64,000 bases of DNA, taken from Lysinibacillus sp. PLM2 (GTDB lineage: Bacteria > Bacillota > Bacilli > Bacillales_A > Planococcaceae). Positions 36,090 through 45,535 of this stretch are shown here, in pieces (position 1 is the first letter of the stretch; each line of letters opens with the position of its first letter). The notes under the pieces are model-generated. The model made no database searches and was not told where the DNA came from. It saw only the letters and a program-made list of their open reading frames with translations. The translations under genes and the position numbers were made by a program. The stretch lies in the NCBI GenBank assembly GCA_023168345.1, contig AP025689.1:1114001-1178000 (forward strand). Direction: 5' to 3'.

Positions 36090-37208
36090 ATGGACGCACT
36101 GATCCAAATTCGAAGAGATCTTCACCAAATACCTGAGTTAGGGTTTCAAGAATTTAAAACACAAAAATATCTTTTAAATAAAATAGAAGCGTTTCCTCAA
36201 GATTACTTAAGTATCACAACATGGAAAACAGGTATCGTTGTTCAAATAGCTGGGAGCAATCCAACAAAAACCATTGGATGGCGAACGGACATAGATGGTT
36301 TGCCAATTGTTGAGGAGACAGGCTTATCCTTTGCTTCAACCCATGAGGGGCAAATGCACGCTTGTGGTCATGATTGTCACATGACCATCGCTTTAGCCCT
36401 TGTACAAGCATTTGCAATAAATCAACCGAAGCAAAATGTCATTGTCTATTTTCAGCCTGCAGAAGAAGGTCCTGGTGGTGCAGAACCGATGCTTGAATGG
36501 ATAAAAACTGAGCGTCCAGATCTATTACCAGATGAAATTTATGCATTACATATTGCCCCTGAATATCCTGTAGGTACTGTTGCAACGCGGCCTGGCTTAT
36601 TGTTTGCGAACACATCTGAGCTTTTTATAGACTTAAAAGGTTTAGGAGGGCATGCAGCTTATCCGCATAAGACACGAGATATGACAGTCGCTGCTGCGAA
36701 TTTAATATTACAATTACAGACGATTATTAGCAGGAATGTTGATCCGATGGAAAGTGCAGTTATTACGATTGGAAAAATGACTTCAGGTACGGTACAAAAT
36801 ATTATTGCTGAAAATGCAAGGTTAGAAGGTACGATTCGAACGCTTAATGCGGAAGCCATGAAAGAGGTTAAACGCAGAATTGAAGCGATATGTAAAGGAA
36901 TTGAAGCATCCTTTGAATGTTCGATATCGATTGATTATGGTTCGATGTATTATGAAGTTAATAATAACGAAGATTGTGCAAATAAGCTATTATCCTTTGC
37001 AGAACAATTTGAAAACTGTAAGGCCGTCCTTAGTCCTGCTGCAATGACTGGTGAAGATTTTGGCTACTTCTTAAAAGAAATACCTGGTGCTTTGTATTGG
37101 GCAGGCGCTAATTGCGATTATGGTTTACATCACGCAAAAATAACACCAGATGAAAATCTCCTCGCCTTTAACGCCAATTTTGTAGAACAGTTTATAAGAA
37201 GTTTTTAA
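36090..37208 (+). CDS. dapL: N-acetyldiaminopimelate deacetylase DapL-type (YkuR)
   Basis: A 372-residue M20 metallopeptidase-fold deacetylase that releases LL-diaminopimelate from its N-acetyl form. Metal-binding motifs are [30 protein letters not shown] and the late TGEDFGYFL; the dimerisation domain has GHAAYPH. B. subtilis YkuR follows ykuQ (dapH) in the same way. AAGAAGGTG before ATG, 13 bases after dapH, so one operon. A strong terminator follows. Confidence 0.93.
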   Translation: MDALIQIRRDLHQIPELGFQEFKTQKYLLNKIEAFPQDYLSITTWKTGIVVQIAGSNPTKTIGWRTDIDGLPIVEETGLSFASTHEGQMHACGHDCHMTIALALVQAFAINQPKQNVIVYFQPAEEGPGGAEPMLEWIKTERPDLLPDEIYALHIAPEYPVGTVATRPGLLFANTSELFIDLKGLGGHAAYPHKTRDMTVAAANLILQLQTIISRNVDPMESAVITIGKMTSGTVQNIIAENARLEGTIRTLNAEAMKEVKRRIEAICKGIEASFECSISIDYGSMYYEVNNNEDCANKLLSFAEQFENCKAVLSPAAMTGEDFGYFLKEIPGALYWAGANCDYGLHHAKITPDENLLAFNANFVEQFIRSF

Positions 37209-37211
37209 TAT

Positions 37212-37250
37212 AAAAAGGTGAAGAAAACTGTCCGATTTCTTCACCTTTTT
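37212..37250. terminator. Bidirectional terminator after dapL
   Basis: AAAAAGGTGAAGAAA pairs perfectly with TTTCTTCACCTTTTT around a 9-base loop; serves dapL and the convergent dehydrogenase gene. Confidence 0.93.
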
Positions 37251-37264
37251 GAGTGCATTTAATT

Positions 37265-38032
37265 CTACTGAATTGTGTAGCCGCCATCTAATACAACAGC
37301 TTGACCAGTCATTCCTTTTGTTTCTTCACTAGCTATAAATAATACTAAATTTGCAATCTCTTGAACTTCAAGAAGGCGTTTTTGTGGAACAAGTGGGTAA
37401 ATCACTTCTTCTAACACATTTTCAACGGGTACATTTCGTGTTTTTGCTAAGTCATGCATTTGGTTACGAACGAGCGGTGTATTTACATATCCGGGACAGA
37501 TGGCATTCACAGTAATACCATCTGTTGCTGTTTCTAATGCTGCCACTTTTGTTAAACCAATGACACCATGCTTTGCAGAATTATATGCAGCTTTACCTGC
37601 AAATCCTACAAGGCCATTTATGGAAGCGACATTTATAATTCTTCCAAATTTTTGTTTCTTCATATGAGGTATTACATGTTTTATTGCAATAAATGGAGCA
37701 GTTAGCATGATTTTAATTAATAATTCAAACTTTTCGGTAGGAAAATCCTCTAACATTGCGACATATTGCATTCCTGCGTTGTTAATTAAGTAATCTATTT
37801 TCCCAAAATGCTTAATTGACATATCAATGGATGTTTTAATTTCTTCTTCATTTGTCACATCACATCTTAAACCAATAGCATTTTCGCCAAGAGATGAGGC
37901 GGCTTCTTTTACTTTACTTTCATTCATATCTGTTAAAACAACATATGTGCCTTGTTCATAAAAAGCTTTTGCAATTTCAAAGCCAATGCCCTGTGCTGAG
38001 CCTGTGATAAGCGCAACTTTATTTTGTATCAC
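37265..38032 (-). CDS. 3-hydroxybutyrate dehydrogenase (SDR family)
   Basis: A 255-residue classical SDR. Cofactor loop TGSAQGIGFEIA (residues 10-21), NNAG near 88, catalytic Ser in NVASINGLVG, YNSAKHG with Tyr/Lys, then PGYVNTPLV. The YVNTPLVRNQ and VIYPLVPQKRLLEVQEIA segments are those of NAD-dependent D-3-hydroxybutyrate dehydrogenase (compare B. subtilis YxjF). It oxidises 3-hydroxybutyrate to acetoacetate. It lies downstream of a GntP permease that probably imports the substrate. A weak internal terminator between them could reduce its expression. Confidence 0.88.
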   Translation of the reverse strand: MIQNKVALITGSAQGIGFEIAKAFYEQGTYVVLTDMNESKVKEAASSLGENAIGLRCDVTNEEEIKTSIDMSIKHFGKIDYLINNAGMQYVAMLEDFPTEKFELLIKIMLTAPFIAIKHVIPHMKKQKFGRIINVASINGLVGFAGKAAYNSAKHGVIGLTKVAALETATDGITVNAICPGYVNTPLVRNQMHDLAKTRNVPVENVLEEVIYPLVPQKRLLEVQEIANLVLFIASEETKGMTGQAVVLDGGYTIQ

Positions 38033-38048
38033 AAAAAATCCCTCCTAG

Positions 38049-38077
38049 AAAAAAGAGCCGCAGAAAATAGCAGCTCT
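38049..38077 (-). terminator. Intra-operon terminator/attenuator between gntP-type and dehydrogenase genes
   Basis: On the minus strand AGAGCTGC pairs with GCGGCTCT (one G-T pair) around a 8-base loop, followed by TTTTTT. The dehydrogenase RBS AGGAGGG lies immediately after it. Confidence 0.75.
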
Positions 38078-38088
38078 AAAATTTTCAA

Positions 38089-39426
38089 TTAAAGTCCTAA
38101 ACCAAATGAGAATAGGATGATTGCGATGACCACACCAATCACAGGTGTAACAACCGTAGTAGCTGCTACAGCCCAATAAGCATCCTTATGTTTTTCGCCA
38201 CAGACAGACTGAATGGTTGTTACAACGTAGCCGTTATGTGGTAGAGAATCTAATGCACCGGATGAGATGGCTACAACACGGTGAAGCGCTTCAGTATTAA
38301 CGCCAGCATCTATATACCCTGGTGCAATTAGAGGTAATGCAATTGTTTGACCTCCAGAGGCAGAACCTGTTAAACCTGCTATGACAGATACAGCAACTGC
38401 AGCACCAATTAAAGGAGAACCTGGAATACTTGTCATTGCATCAACTGCAACTTGAAACGCAGGTACAGCTTTCGCAACACCACCAAATCCAACTACTGCG
38501 GCAGTATTTCCAATGGCAATAATTGCCCCAAGTGTTCCTTGAGAAACAGCTTCCCATGGGTTTTTGAAATAGTTCCAACTGACAATGAATGTTGCAATAA
38601 TTCCACCTAATAATGCTAGTATGAGTGCCGATTGTGCTAAATCATGGTGGAAAATAAATGATATAACTAATACTACTACTAATGGAATCATTGATACGAT
38701 CGGATTCGGTAAAGCACGAGAAGTTTCGAATTTTGGATCCGAATCTCGAGCAATGAATCGTTCGCCTTTATCAACAGCTTTTTTAATGATTCTCTTTAAC
38801 CACCAGTATCCAAATACAGCCATAAATACAGCGACGATTAAACTTACTTCCCAACCAGCTAAATGAGTTGTACCTAGATACTCAATAGGTATCCAGTTTT
38901 GAATTTCTGGCGAACCAGCAGAAGTCATAGTAAACGTTACGGAACCTAATGCCAATGTAGCTGGAATAAAGCGACGTGGTAAATCAGCCTCTTTGAATAA
39001 AGAAATCGCCATTGGATATACAGCAAATGCTACAACGAAAAGTGAGACTCCACCATATGTTAAAATAGCACAGGCAGTTACTATTGATAGGGTTGCATAT
39101 TTTATCCCTAATTTATCAACAATGAATTTAGCAACAGCATCTGCTGCGCCACTATCTTCCATCACTTTACCAAAAACTGCTCCAAGTAAAAACATTAAAT
39201 ACCATGACATGATGAATCCTGTAAAACCGGTCATGTAGCTTGTAACAAAATTTGCTACTCCTTCTTCAGCTAACTGTGGAAATAAAGGCATACCTGAAAA
39301 AATGGCAACAAATAGTGCTGAAATTGGACCAACGATAATTATATTTACTCCTTTAAGTGTTAACCAAATAAGAAGTATAAGACCACCAATAAGACCAATC
39401 ATACTTAAAATTGTACTTGTATCCAT
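38089..39426 (-). CDS. GntP-family permease (probable hydroxybutyrate importer)
   Basis: A 445-residue membrane protein with about twelve helices. Signatures of the GntP family: the opening IGLIGGLILLIWLTLKGVNIIIVGPISAL, AGSPEIQNWIP, GLTGSASGGQTIALP and the region SSGALDSLPHNGYVVTTIQSVCGE, which is typical of the YxjC subgroup next to ketone-body genes. Import of 3-hydroxybutyrate or acetoacetate is inferred from the neighbouring dehydrogenase. AAAGGGGG about 8 bases before ATG. A CcpA-type operator lies 128-141 bases upstream. Confidence 0.88.
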   Translation of the reverse strand: MDTSTILSMIGLIGGLILLIWLTLKGVNIIIVGPISALFVAIFSGMPLFPQLAEEGVANFVTSYMTGFTGFIMSWYLMFLLGAVFGKVMEDSGAADAVAKFIVDKLGIKYATLSIVTACAILTYGGVSLFVVAFAVYPMAISLFKEADLPRRFIPATLALGSVTFTMTSAGSPEIQNWIPIEYLGTTHLAGWEVSLIVAVFMAVFGYWWLKRIIKKAVDKGERFIARDSDPKFETSRALPNPIVSMIPLVVVLVISFIFHHDLAQSALILALLGGIIATFIVSWNYFKNPWEAVSQGTLGAIIAIGNTAAVVGFGGVAKAVPAFQVAVDAMTSIPGSPLIGAAVAVSVIAGLTGSASGGQTIALPLIAPGYIDAGVNTEALHRVVAISSGALDSLPHNGYVVTTIQSVCGEKHKDAYWAVAATTVVTPVIGVVIAIILFSFGLGL

Positions 39427-39553
39427 CCCTTAACCCCCTTTAAACGTATACACATATTTTAAACCCTGTAGCTAAAACCCCTTATAATTGAAAAGCTTAA
39501 TTACTGCTTACTTCTTGGATAATTCGCCTCCTTTAAAAGATGATTGAACGCCC

Positions 39554-39567
39554 TTAAAGCGCTTTCA
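39554..39567 (-). promoter_or_regulatory. Candidate cre (CcpA) site upstream of the gntP-type operon
   Basis: On the minus strand TGAAAGCGCTTTAA matches the cre consensus TGWAANCGNTNWCA at all defined positions but one (A for C near the end). Location in the untranslated leader fits a roadblock type of glucose repression. Confidence 0.7.
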
Positions 39568-39642
39568 AAAAAATAGAAAAAGTATAATGAACTATATGCA
39601 AAGACTTGTGTCAAACATGTGAAGGGGGGAAAGAGTAAAAAA

Positions 39643-39742
39643 TCCAGCAATCTGGAAAATATTCTTTGTATTGTTTTAAAATAATAGTCTGTAAGAGTAA
39701 ATGAAAAATCCAGCATTTCGGAATAGTGTACGAAATACTGGA
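39643..39742 (-). repeat. Two CCAG...CTGGATTTTT hairpins between regulator and permease genes
   Basis: On the minus strand TCCAGTATTTCG (39742) faces CGAAATGCTGGA (39709) and ends in TTTTT, a good terminator for the regulator gene. A second, smaller hairpin TCCAG-ATTG-CTGGA (39643-39656) is also followed by TTTTTT. On the plus strand both copies share AGAGTAAA followed by AATCCAGCA, about 64 bases apart, which could also be paired binding sites for the regulator. Confidence 0.6.
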
Positions 39743-39749
39743 AATTAGG

Positions 39750-41093
39750 TCATAAGTCGTGTTTTTTTATTTTTTCATAAAGTGTGGAACGACTAATGCC
39801 GAGCTTCTGAGCTATCTTTTGTTTGTCGCTCTCATTTTCTAACAATTCCTCTAAAACCTGATGCTCAACTTGATATAAGATTTCTTCTAAAGTTCCGTTG
39901 GTACGGATTAAGTGCTGTTTATGTCTCCGAATGGTAGGTGGTAAAACTTCTTCAGTAATCTGATCGCCATCGATAAGGTAAAGAATGGCTTGTAAAACAT
40001 TTTGCAATTCTCGTACATTACCAGGCCAATCATAGTGTTGAAGTAACCACCAAGCTTTCCTATTTATTTTAATTCCTCGTTTACCGGCTTCTGTGCTGTA
40101 CTTCAGCATAAAAGTTTGGATTAATTCCGGTAGATCTTCAATTCGCTCACGAAGGGGTGGGACTTGAAGTGTAATTGCTTGTATTCGATAAAACAAATCC
40201 TCCCGGAACTGCTTTTCTTTAACCAGTTCGATAAGAGGGGTATTAGAACTCATAATAACTCTTATATCAATTTTCATTTCAACATCGGTACCATTTGGAA
40301 TGACAATATGGTCCTGTAATACTTTTAAAACTTTCGCTTGATGTGTGAGTGGAAGTTCATTAATTTCCTCAATAAATAAGGTCCCCCCTTGAGCTTGTTG
40401 AACTCTTCCTTTTTTTAGCCTATGCTCGCTTTCAATCCATTTTCCAAACAGTTCTTCATCTATCAGTTCTTTAGGTATTGTTGAACAGTTAATTTTAACG
40501 AAATCTTTTTCAGCTCTATCAGAAAGAGCATGTATACTGTGGGCAATCATTTCCTTCCCGGTACCAATTTCACCCTCAATTAACACCGGTAATTTTGTTG
40601 GCGCAATCATTGCAATGGTCTCTTTAATTTTTCGCATCGCATTAGATGTACCCTTAATATCAGAAAAACTATGAAACGAATTTTGATATTGTTTCATGTT
40701 GGACTCGATTTGATCCATTGATTTTTTGACATGAGAGCTTAGTTTCTTCCAATCATTTAAATCACGAAACATTACACTTCCAAAAGCACCTACAATTTCT
40801 CCATCGATGACGATCGGTACTCGGTTTGGAAGCATATAAGTTCCTTTAATATAATGGGGAGCCGCAATATCTGGAGTTCCTTTCTCCATAACAAGATGCA
40901 TTTCGGTATTTTCGATAACATCTGATACATGTTTTCCAATTGCTTCTTCACGGTTTACTTCAAGAAAATCACAGTATTCTTGATTGATATAGACAATGTT
41001 TGCATCACGGTCAACGACCACAAACCATTTAAAAGAAGTTTCTAATATTTGTTCAAGGAAAGGAGTAGGTATGTTTTTAATCAAATTTTTCAT
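39750..41093 (-). CDS. PAS/AAA+ (sigma-54 interaction type) regulator lacking the GAFTGA loop
   Basis: A 447-residue regulator. PAS domain (about 12-115, SFKWFVVVDRDANIVYINQEYCDFL), AAA+ domain (about 145-375) with Walker A EGEIGTGKEM, Walker B-like GGTLFIEEINELP, and sensor/arginine region FREDLFYRI and DWPGNVRELQNV; C-terminal Fis-type helix-turn-helix DKQKIAQKLGISRSTLYEKIKKH. Between ELFG and GRVQQA, where sigma-54 activators have GAFTGA, it reads KWIESEHRLKK. It therefore probably cannot contact sigma-54 in the usual way and may act on the ordinary polymerase (like TyrR). Likely controls the adjacent permease/dehydrogenase operon. Confidence 0.85.
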   Translation of the reverse strand: MKNLIKNIPTPFLEQILETSFKWFVVVDRDANIVYINQEYCDFLEVNREEAIGKHVSDVIENTEMHLVMEKGTPDIAAPHYIKGTYMLPNRVPIVIDGEIVGAFGSVMFRDLNDWKKLSSHVKKSMDQIESNMKQYQNSFHSFSDIKGTSNAMRKIKETIAMIAPTKLPVLIEGEIGTGKEMIAHSIHALSDRAEKDFVKINCSTIPKELIDEELFGKWIESEHRLKKGRVQQAQGGTLFIEEINELPLTHQAKVLKVLQDHIVIPNGTDVEMKIDIRVIMSSNTPLIELVKEKQFREDLFYRIQAITLQVPPLRERIEDLPELIQTFMLKYSTEAGKRGIKINRKAWWLLQHYDWPGNVRELQNVLQAILYLIDGDQITEEVLPPTIRRHKQHLIRTNGTLEEILYQVEHQVLEELLENESDKQKIAQKLGISRSTLYEKIKKHDL

Positions 41094-41402
41094 TTTACCA
41101 CCTCTTTTATTAACTTTTAAAACAAATTATCCTGTTAATAGTTTATGAGAGATGGGATAGATTCAATACGTAATATTAATATAAAGGTAGTAGAGAGTTG
41201 AAAAATCGAATGGAGAGACTGATTTTTGTTTTTTTGCAAAGTATCAACTTGTAATATAGGTGGGCTAAAAGCGAAAGTAAATACCGAACAAGTAGGAAGA
41301 AAAATAAATATTTACGCCTATTATTTAGTAGAAAGTGTGCACCTATCTCTTCACGTTCGATGTAAAGGGGAGCCTGCATCGGAAACGAAAATTACTATAT
41401 TC
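41094..41402. other. Intergenic region between exporter and PAS/AAA+ regulator genes
   Basis: About 310 bases with no gene I can support. Short open frames on both strands lack ribosome binding sites. ATAGGTG (around 41257) and CACCTAT (around 41340) are mirrored. The promoter of the regulator should lie near 41110-41220, but I see no clear -35/-10 pair. Confidence 0.4.
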
Positions 41403-41437
41403 AAAAAGAACAATCCAAAAATTGGATTGTTCTTTTT
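41403..41437. terminator. Terminator of the NorA-like exporter gene
   Basis: AAAAAGAACAATCCAA pairs perfectly with TTGGATTGTTCTTTTT; usable on both strands. Confidence 0.92.
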
Positions 41438-41476
41438 ACTTTATGTCCTTGGTTCTTCTAAACGAACTAAAATATT

Positions 41477-42673
41477 TTATTCTGCATGCATTAATGATGG
41501 CGCTTTTTTGCGAGTCCAAACATATGCTAGAGCAAAACATGCAAGTAAGATAATTGAACCTAAAATGAATGGGGAAGACATTCTCCAATCAAGAAGCATT
41601 CCAGCTAAAGCTGGCCCAATCATATTACCTAAACTCATATAGGCGTTATTCATACCAGCAGCAAAACCTTGCTCCTGACCAGCAAATTTAGAGATTAATG
41701 TATTTACAGCAGGACGAATGAAGACTGTTGCAATTTGGAACAAGGTTGCTACTGTTAAAATTACAAAGAATCCATTTACATAAATCATCAATACCATCGT
41801 TATGGCAGCTGCACATAAGTTAATTAAGATAACCTTCATTTCGCCATAGCGTTTAAATAAATGGTCGATAATAAACATTTGAAGAATAACCCCAACAAAT
41901 CCACCCGTTGTAATAACAATTGCAATCTCTGTTGGAGAATAATCAAACTTATAAGTTAAAAACATAGACAATGTAGATTGGAAATTAGCAATACCAAAAC
42001 TAAATGTGAAAACAACAATTAGTAGTACAAAATAAGGTGTACTTATAGAACGTGCTAACTGTTTAATTAAATTATCACGTTTTCCTAATGGAGCCGCTCC
42101 ATTTTGAGCCTGAGGTTTAATATTCGGTAATATGATTAAAGATAATATTGCAGCTGAAAGGGCAACAATACCTGATGCATAGAAAGGAAAGTGAAGATTT
42201 ACAGTTGCTAAAAATCCACCTACACCAGGTCCAATCATAAATCCAAGTGATATGGCAGCACCTAATAGCCCCATACCTTTTCCGCGTTCCTCAGGCGTTG
42301 TAATATCGGCAACATAGGCCATAATTGGAGGCATTATAAATGCAGCACCTAATCCAGTTAAGAAACGTGCTAAGAATAAAATCCAAACCTCTGTTGCTAG
42401 ACCGAAGAGAATTTGTGAAATACCGTACACGACTAGGCCAGCTATAATAAAAGCCTTTCTTCCATATCTGTCTGATAAATCACCTGCAACAGGGGAAAAT
42501 AGAAATTGAGCAAATGCAAAAAATGCTATTAAAAAACCAAGAACCTGGCCCCCAACACCAAACAGTTCAAGATATGAAGGGATAACTGGAATAATAATCC
42601 CAATGCCACCCATTGTAATAAACATGTTAACCATTAAGATTACGATGACTACTTTTTTCATTTTCTGAGTCAT
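41477..42673 (-). CDS. MFS multidrug exporter, NorA/Bmr-like
   Basis: A 398-residue drug:H+ antiporter with about twelve helices. Motif A appears as GDLSDRYGRKAFIIAGL (about residues 64-80), motif B as ARFLTGLGAAFIMP, and motif C (antiporter motif) as GFMIGPGVGGFLA. These place it in the 12-TM DHA1 group with NorA, Bmr and TetA. Substrates are probably hydrophobic cations or quinolones; this cannot be decided from sequence. Single gene with its own terminator. GAAAGGTGGACATC precedes ATG. Confidence 0.88.
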   Translation of the reverse strand: MTQKMKKVVIVILMVNMFITMGGIGIIIPVIPSYLELFGVGGQVLGFLIAFFAFAQFLFSPVAGDLSDRYGRKAFIIAGLVVYGISQILFGLATEVWILFLARFLTGLGAAFIMPPIMAYVADITTPEERGKGMGLLGAAISLGFMIGPGVGGFLATVNLHFPFYASGIVALSAAILSLIILPNIKPQAQNGAAPLGKRDNLIKQLARSISTPYFVLLIVVFTFSFGIANFQSTLSMFLTYKFDYSPTEIAIVITTGGFVGVILQMFIIDHLFKRYGEMKVILINLCAAAITMVLMIYVNGFFVILTVATLFQIATVFIRPAVNTLISKFAGQEQGFAAGMNNAYMSLGNMIGPALAGMLLDWRMSSPFILGSIILLACFALAYVWTRKKAPSLMHAE

Positions 42674-42778
42674 TGATGTCCACCTTTCTTTCTAAAAGAG
42701 CATCCCCATAATTTTACAAAGAAATCCGCATTGTATAGCTTATCATATTGTTAATGGATACACTAGATTTTTGTTGTA

Positions 42779-42815
42779 AACAAAAACAATATCCACCCAA
42801 AGTCTGAGTGGATAA
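42779..42815 (-). terminator. Terminator of the potABCD operon
   Basis: On the minus strand TATCCACTC pairs with GGGTGGATA (one T-G pair) around a 7-base loop, followed by TTGTTTTTG. Confidence 0.8.
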
Positions 42816-42839
42816 GTTTTATCAAAAGTAAAGCACTTT

Positions 42840-43916
42840 TTATCGTATTGACATTTTAAATTCTAAAAAATATTCATTATATTTACCGAGCCATTCGAGG
42901 CCAAGGTTTTCATATACTTCTAACTTCTCACGTAATTCTTCATTTGGATAGAATCGTTCATCTTCTATGACCTCTGGATCCATTAATTCCATTGCAGCTG
43001 CATTAGGAGTGGAATACCCAACATAATCATTGTTTTGTGCTGACACCTCAGCGTCTAACATAAAGTTAATAAATGCATGTGCTCCATCCACATTAGCTGC
43101 CGTTTTTGGAATAACGAAATTATCGAACCAAAGATTTGAGCCTTCCTGTGGTACTGCAAAATCTAACTCTTCATTTTCCCACATCATATCTGCTGCTTGG
43201 CCTGACCATGTTAAAGCAACAGTGGCTTCGTTATTTATCATTAATGGTGTAATTTCGTCACCGATAATCGCTTTAATATTAGGTGATAAAGTAATTAATT
43301 TATCAGTTGCTTTCCGTAGAAGATTATCATCTTTTGCATTTAAGGATTCACCTAATGAGTTTAATCCCATTCCTATTACTTCACGGGCACCATCAACTAA
43401 AAATACTTTGTCTTTAAGTGAAGGGTCCCATAAATCTTCCCAAGATTCAAAAGTTAAATGATCCTCTACTAATGACGGATTATAAACGATTCCAACTGTT
43501 CCCCAAAAATAAGGGATTGTATATTTGTTCCCAGGATCAAAAGCTAAATCTAAAAAATAGGGGTCAATATTTTTCATATTTGGCAATTTTGAATGATCTA
43601 AAGGAATTAATAAATCCTCTTCGATCATCATCTCAACCATATATTCTGAAGGGACAGCTACATCATATGCAGATCCACCTTGTTGTACTTTTGTCATCAT
43701 CGCTTCGTTTGAATCAAAAGTTTCATAGATTACTTTTATTCCTGTTTCTTCAGTAAATTGATCAATAAGCTCAGGGTCTATATATTCCCCCCAGTTATAA
43801 ACGGTAATAGTATTACTACTACCTTGGTTGCCACCAGCCTCTAACTGGTTTGCTGCAAAAAGTAGGATAGTGCAAACAATAATAATCGCTAGTGCTGATT
43901 GTATTAATGATTTCAT
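42840..43916 (-). CDS. potD: Spermidine/putrescine-binding protein PotD
   Basis: The extracytoplasmic substrate-binding protein of a polyamine ABC importer, 358 residues. The mature part begins TVYNWGEYIDPELIDQFTEETGIKV and contains YDVAVPSEYMVEMM and IPYFWGTVGIVYN, typical of PotD. The N-terminus is a hydrophobic helix (IQSALAIIIVCTILLFAANQLEA) without a lipobox cysteine at the right place; Cys15 lies inside the helix. It may stay as an uncleaved membrane anchor, unlike most Gram-positive binding lipoproteins. Overlaps potC by 4 bases. Confidence 0.93.
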   Translation of the reverse strand: MKSLIQSALAIIIVCTILLFAANQLEAGGNQGSSNTITVYNWGEYIDPELIDQFTEETGIKVIYETFDSNEAMMTKVQQGGSAYDVAVPSEYMVEMMIEEDLLIPLDHSKLPNMKNIDPYFLDLAFDPGNKYTIPYFWGTVGIVYNPSLVEDHLTFESWEDLWDPSLKDKVFLVDGAREVIGMGLNSLGESLNAKDDNLLRKATDKLITLSPNIKAIIGDEITPLMINNEATVALTWSGQAADMMWENEELDFAVPQEGSNLWFDNFVIPKTAANVDGAHAFINFMLDAEVSAQNNDYVGYSTPNAAAMELMDPEVIEDERFYPNEELREKLEVYENLGLEWLGKYNEYFLEFKMSIR

Positions 43917-44716
43917 TGCTGTACCTCCACACTACGACTAGATTTAGAACGTTTCGTTACAAAGTAATAACCAATCACAATTAGAACAGTGGCAATAAAG
44001 ATAATGCCTGAAATTGCGTTGATAGTTAGTGTGATGCCGGTACGAGCCATCGAGTAAATTTCGATTGAAAGGGTTGAGAAACCATTACCTGTTACAAAAA
44101 ACGTAACCGCAAAATCATCTAAAGAATAAGTTAATGCCATGAAAAATCCTGCAAAGATCCCCGGTTTAATATATGGCAGTATTACACGAGTCATTACATC
44201 GCGCTTTGTTGCACCTAAATCTTGTGCAGCATCAATCAATGAAGTGTTCATTTCTAATAATTTAGGCAATACCATAAGAACTACGATTGGAACACTAAAG
44301 GCGATATGAGATATAAGCACAGAGGTAAAGCCGAGCTGAACTCCAATCATTGTAAAGAGGATCAGGAAGCTAGCTCCGATTACAACATCAGGACTCACGA
44401 TTAAAACATTATTTAATGAAAGGAAGGTGCTTCGCATTTTTTTATTTTTTAAAGACACAATACCGATAGCTCCAAAGGTACCTAAAATTGTGGCAATTAA
44501 TCCTGAAAGCAATGCAACTAAAACCGTATTGATTAATATGACTATTAATCTAGAATCTTCAAAGACTGCTTGATAATGTTCAAGTGTAAATGATTCAAAA
44601 TCACTCATTGTGCCACCACTATTAAATGAATAGAAAATCAAATAGAAGATCGGCGCATAAAGAATGATGAATACAATAGCCAAATATAGTTTCGATAAAG
44701 GAGATAATTTTCTCAT
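43913..44716 (-). CDS. potC: Polyamine ABC transporter permease PotC
   Basis: A 267-residue inner-membrane permease with six predicted helices. The EAA loop, which docks to PotA, is DAAQDLGATKRDVMTRVILPYIKPGI (about residues 160-185). The N-terminal sequence SPLSKLYLAIVFIILYAPIFYLIFYSFN is typical of PotC. It follows potB with no gap and overlaps potD, so translation is coupled along the operon. Confidence 0.93.
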   Translation of the reverse strand: MRKLSPLSKLYLAIVFIILYAPIFYLIFYSFNSGGTMSDFESFTLEHYQAVFEDSRLIVILINTVLVALLSGLIATILGTFGAIGIVSLKNKKMRSTFLSLNNVLIVSPDVVIGASFLILFTMIGVQLGFTSVLISHIAFSVPIVVLMVLPKLLEMNTSLIDAAQDLGATKRDVMTRVILPYIKPGIFAGFFMALTYSLDDFAVTFFVTGNGFSTLSIEIYSMARTGITLTINAISGIIFIATVLIVIGYYFVTKRSKSSRSVEVQQ

Positions 44717-45535
44717 TTATACGCTGCCTCCTTTTGATTTCTGACTTGTAAATAGCATAATGATTACCATAAATAAGATTAAGAATACGGCGATTGTAGC
44801 CCCCATACCCCAGTTTTGTGCTACTAAAAATTGCTGCTCAATCGCTGTACCTAAAGTAATTACTTGGTTACCTGCGATTAAGCGAGTAATCATGAATAGA
44901 GATAATGCAGGGATAAAAGTTACTTGAATACCTGATTTCACTCCTTCAATAGTTAAAGGAAATACAACACGACGGAATGTTGTAAATTTAGATGCCCCTA
45001 AATCACGTGCAGCATAGACTAGTGTTGGATTTAGTTTATCTAGCGAGTTAAAAATAGGAATTATCATAAATGGTATAAAAATATAAACAGAAACAAAGAT
45101 AAAGCTAAAATCAGTAAATAATATTTGTGTTGGCTCTAACCCAAAAATACTTGTGAAGGCATTGATTGGTCCGTAAAGCCCAAAAATACCAATAAAAGCA
45201 TAAGTTTTTAATAATAAATTAATCCATGATGGAATAATAATAAACATTAACCATAAATGCTTGTGTTTCGTTTTCGTTAACAGGTATGCAGTGGGATAAG
45301 AAATTAAAAGGGTAAACAGTGTAATTAAGAACGCATACCAAAAACTAGTCAATGTCATTGATAAGTAAGCAGGTGAAAAGAAATTCATATAGTTGGATAA
45401 AGTGAAATTACCTTCAAGGTCTAATAGGGAATAATAGACTACTAAAATTATAGGTGCAATGACAAATAGAGCGATCCAGATAACATAAGGAAATAATGAA
45501 CCCTTCGATGCTTTAGTCATTGGCTTCTTCTCCAT
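44717..45535 (-). CDS. potB: Polyamine ABC transporter permease PotB
   Basis: A 272-residue permease, partner of PotC. Six helices; EAA loop [29 protein letters not shown] (about 173-201). The [15 protein letters not shown] segment is characteristic of PotB. Its start overlaps the last 23 bases of potA, and its stop abuts the potC start. Confidence 0.93.
   Translation of the reverse strand: MEKKPMTKASKGSLFPYVIWIALFVIAPIILVVYYSLLDLEGNFTLSNYMNFFSPAYLSMTLTSFWYAFLITLFTLLISYPTAYLLTKTKHKHLWLMFIIIPSWINLLLKTYAFIGIFGLYGPINAFTSIFGLEPTQILFTDFSFIFVSVYIFIPFMIIPIFNSLDKLNPTLVYAARDLGASKFTTFRRVVFPLTIEGVKSGIQVTFIPALSLFMITRLIAGNQVITLGTAIEQQFLVAQNWGMGATIAVFLILFMVIIMLFTSQKSKGGSV

Noticed and set aside
39597..39615. 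Sigma-54 -24/-12 promoter before the gntP-type gene
   Set aside because: TGACAC...TTTGCA has one mismatch and one extra base of spacing, and the adjacent regulator lacks GAFTGA; not supported enough to annotate.
39501..39716. Minus-strand open frame between regulator and permease
   Set aside because: Phe/Leu-rich low-complexity product, no RBS, and spans the CcpA site and hairpins of a control region.
41176..41379. Minus-strand open frame upstream of the PAS/AAA+ regulator
   Set aside because: No RBS; second half is a Phe/Leu run typical of AT-rich noncoding DNA.
41226..41642. Plus-strand open frames overlapping the exporter gene end
   Set aside because: They run through a perfect terminator stem and into the antisense of the exporter gene.
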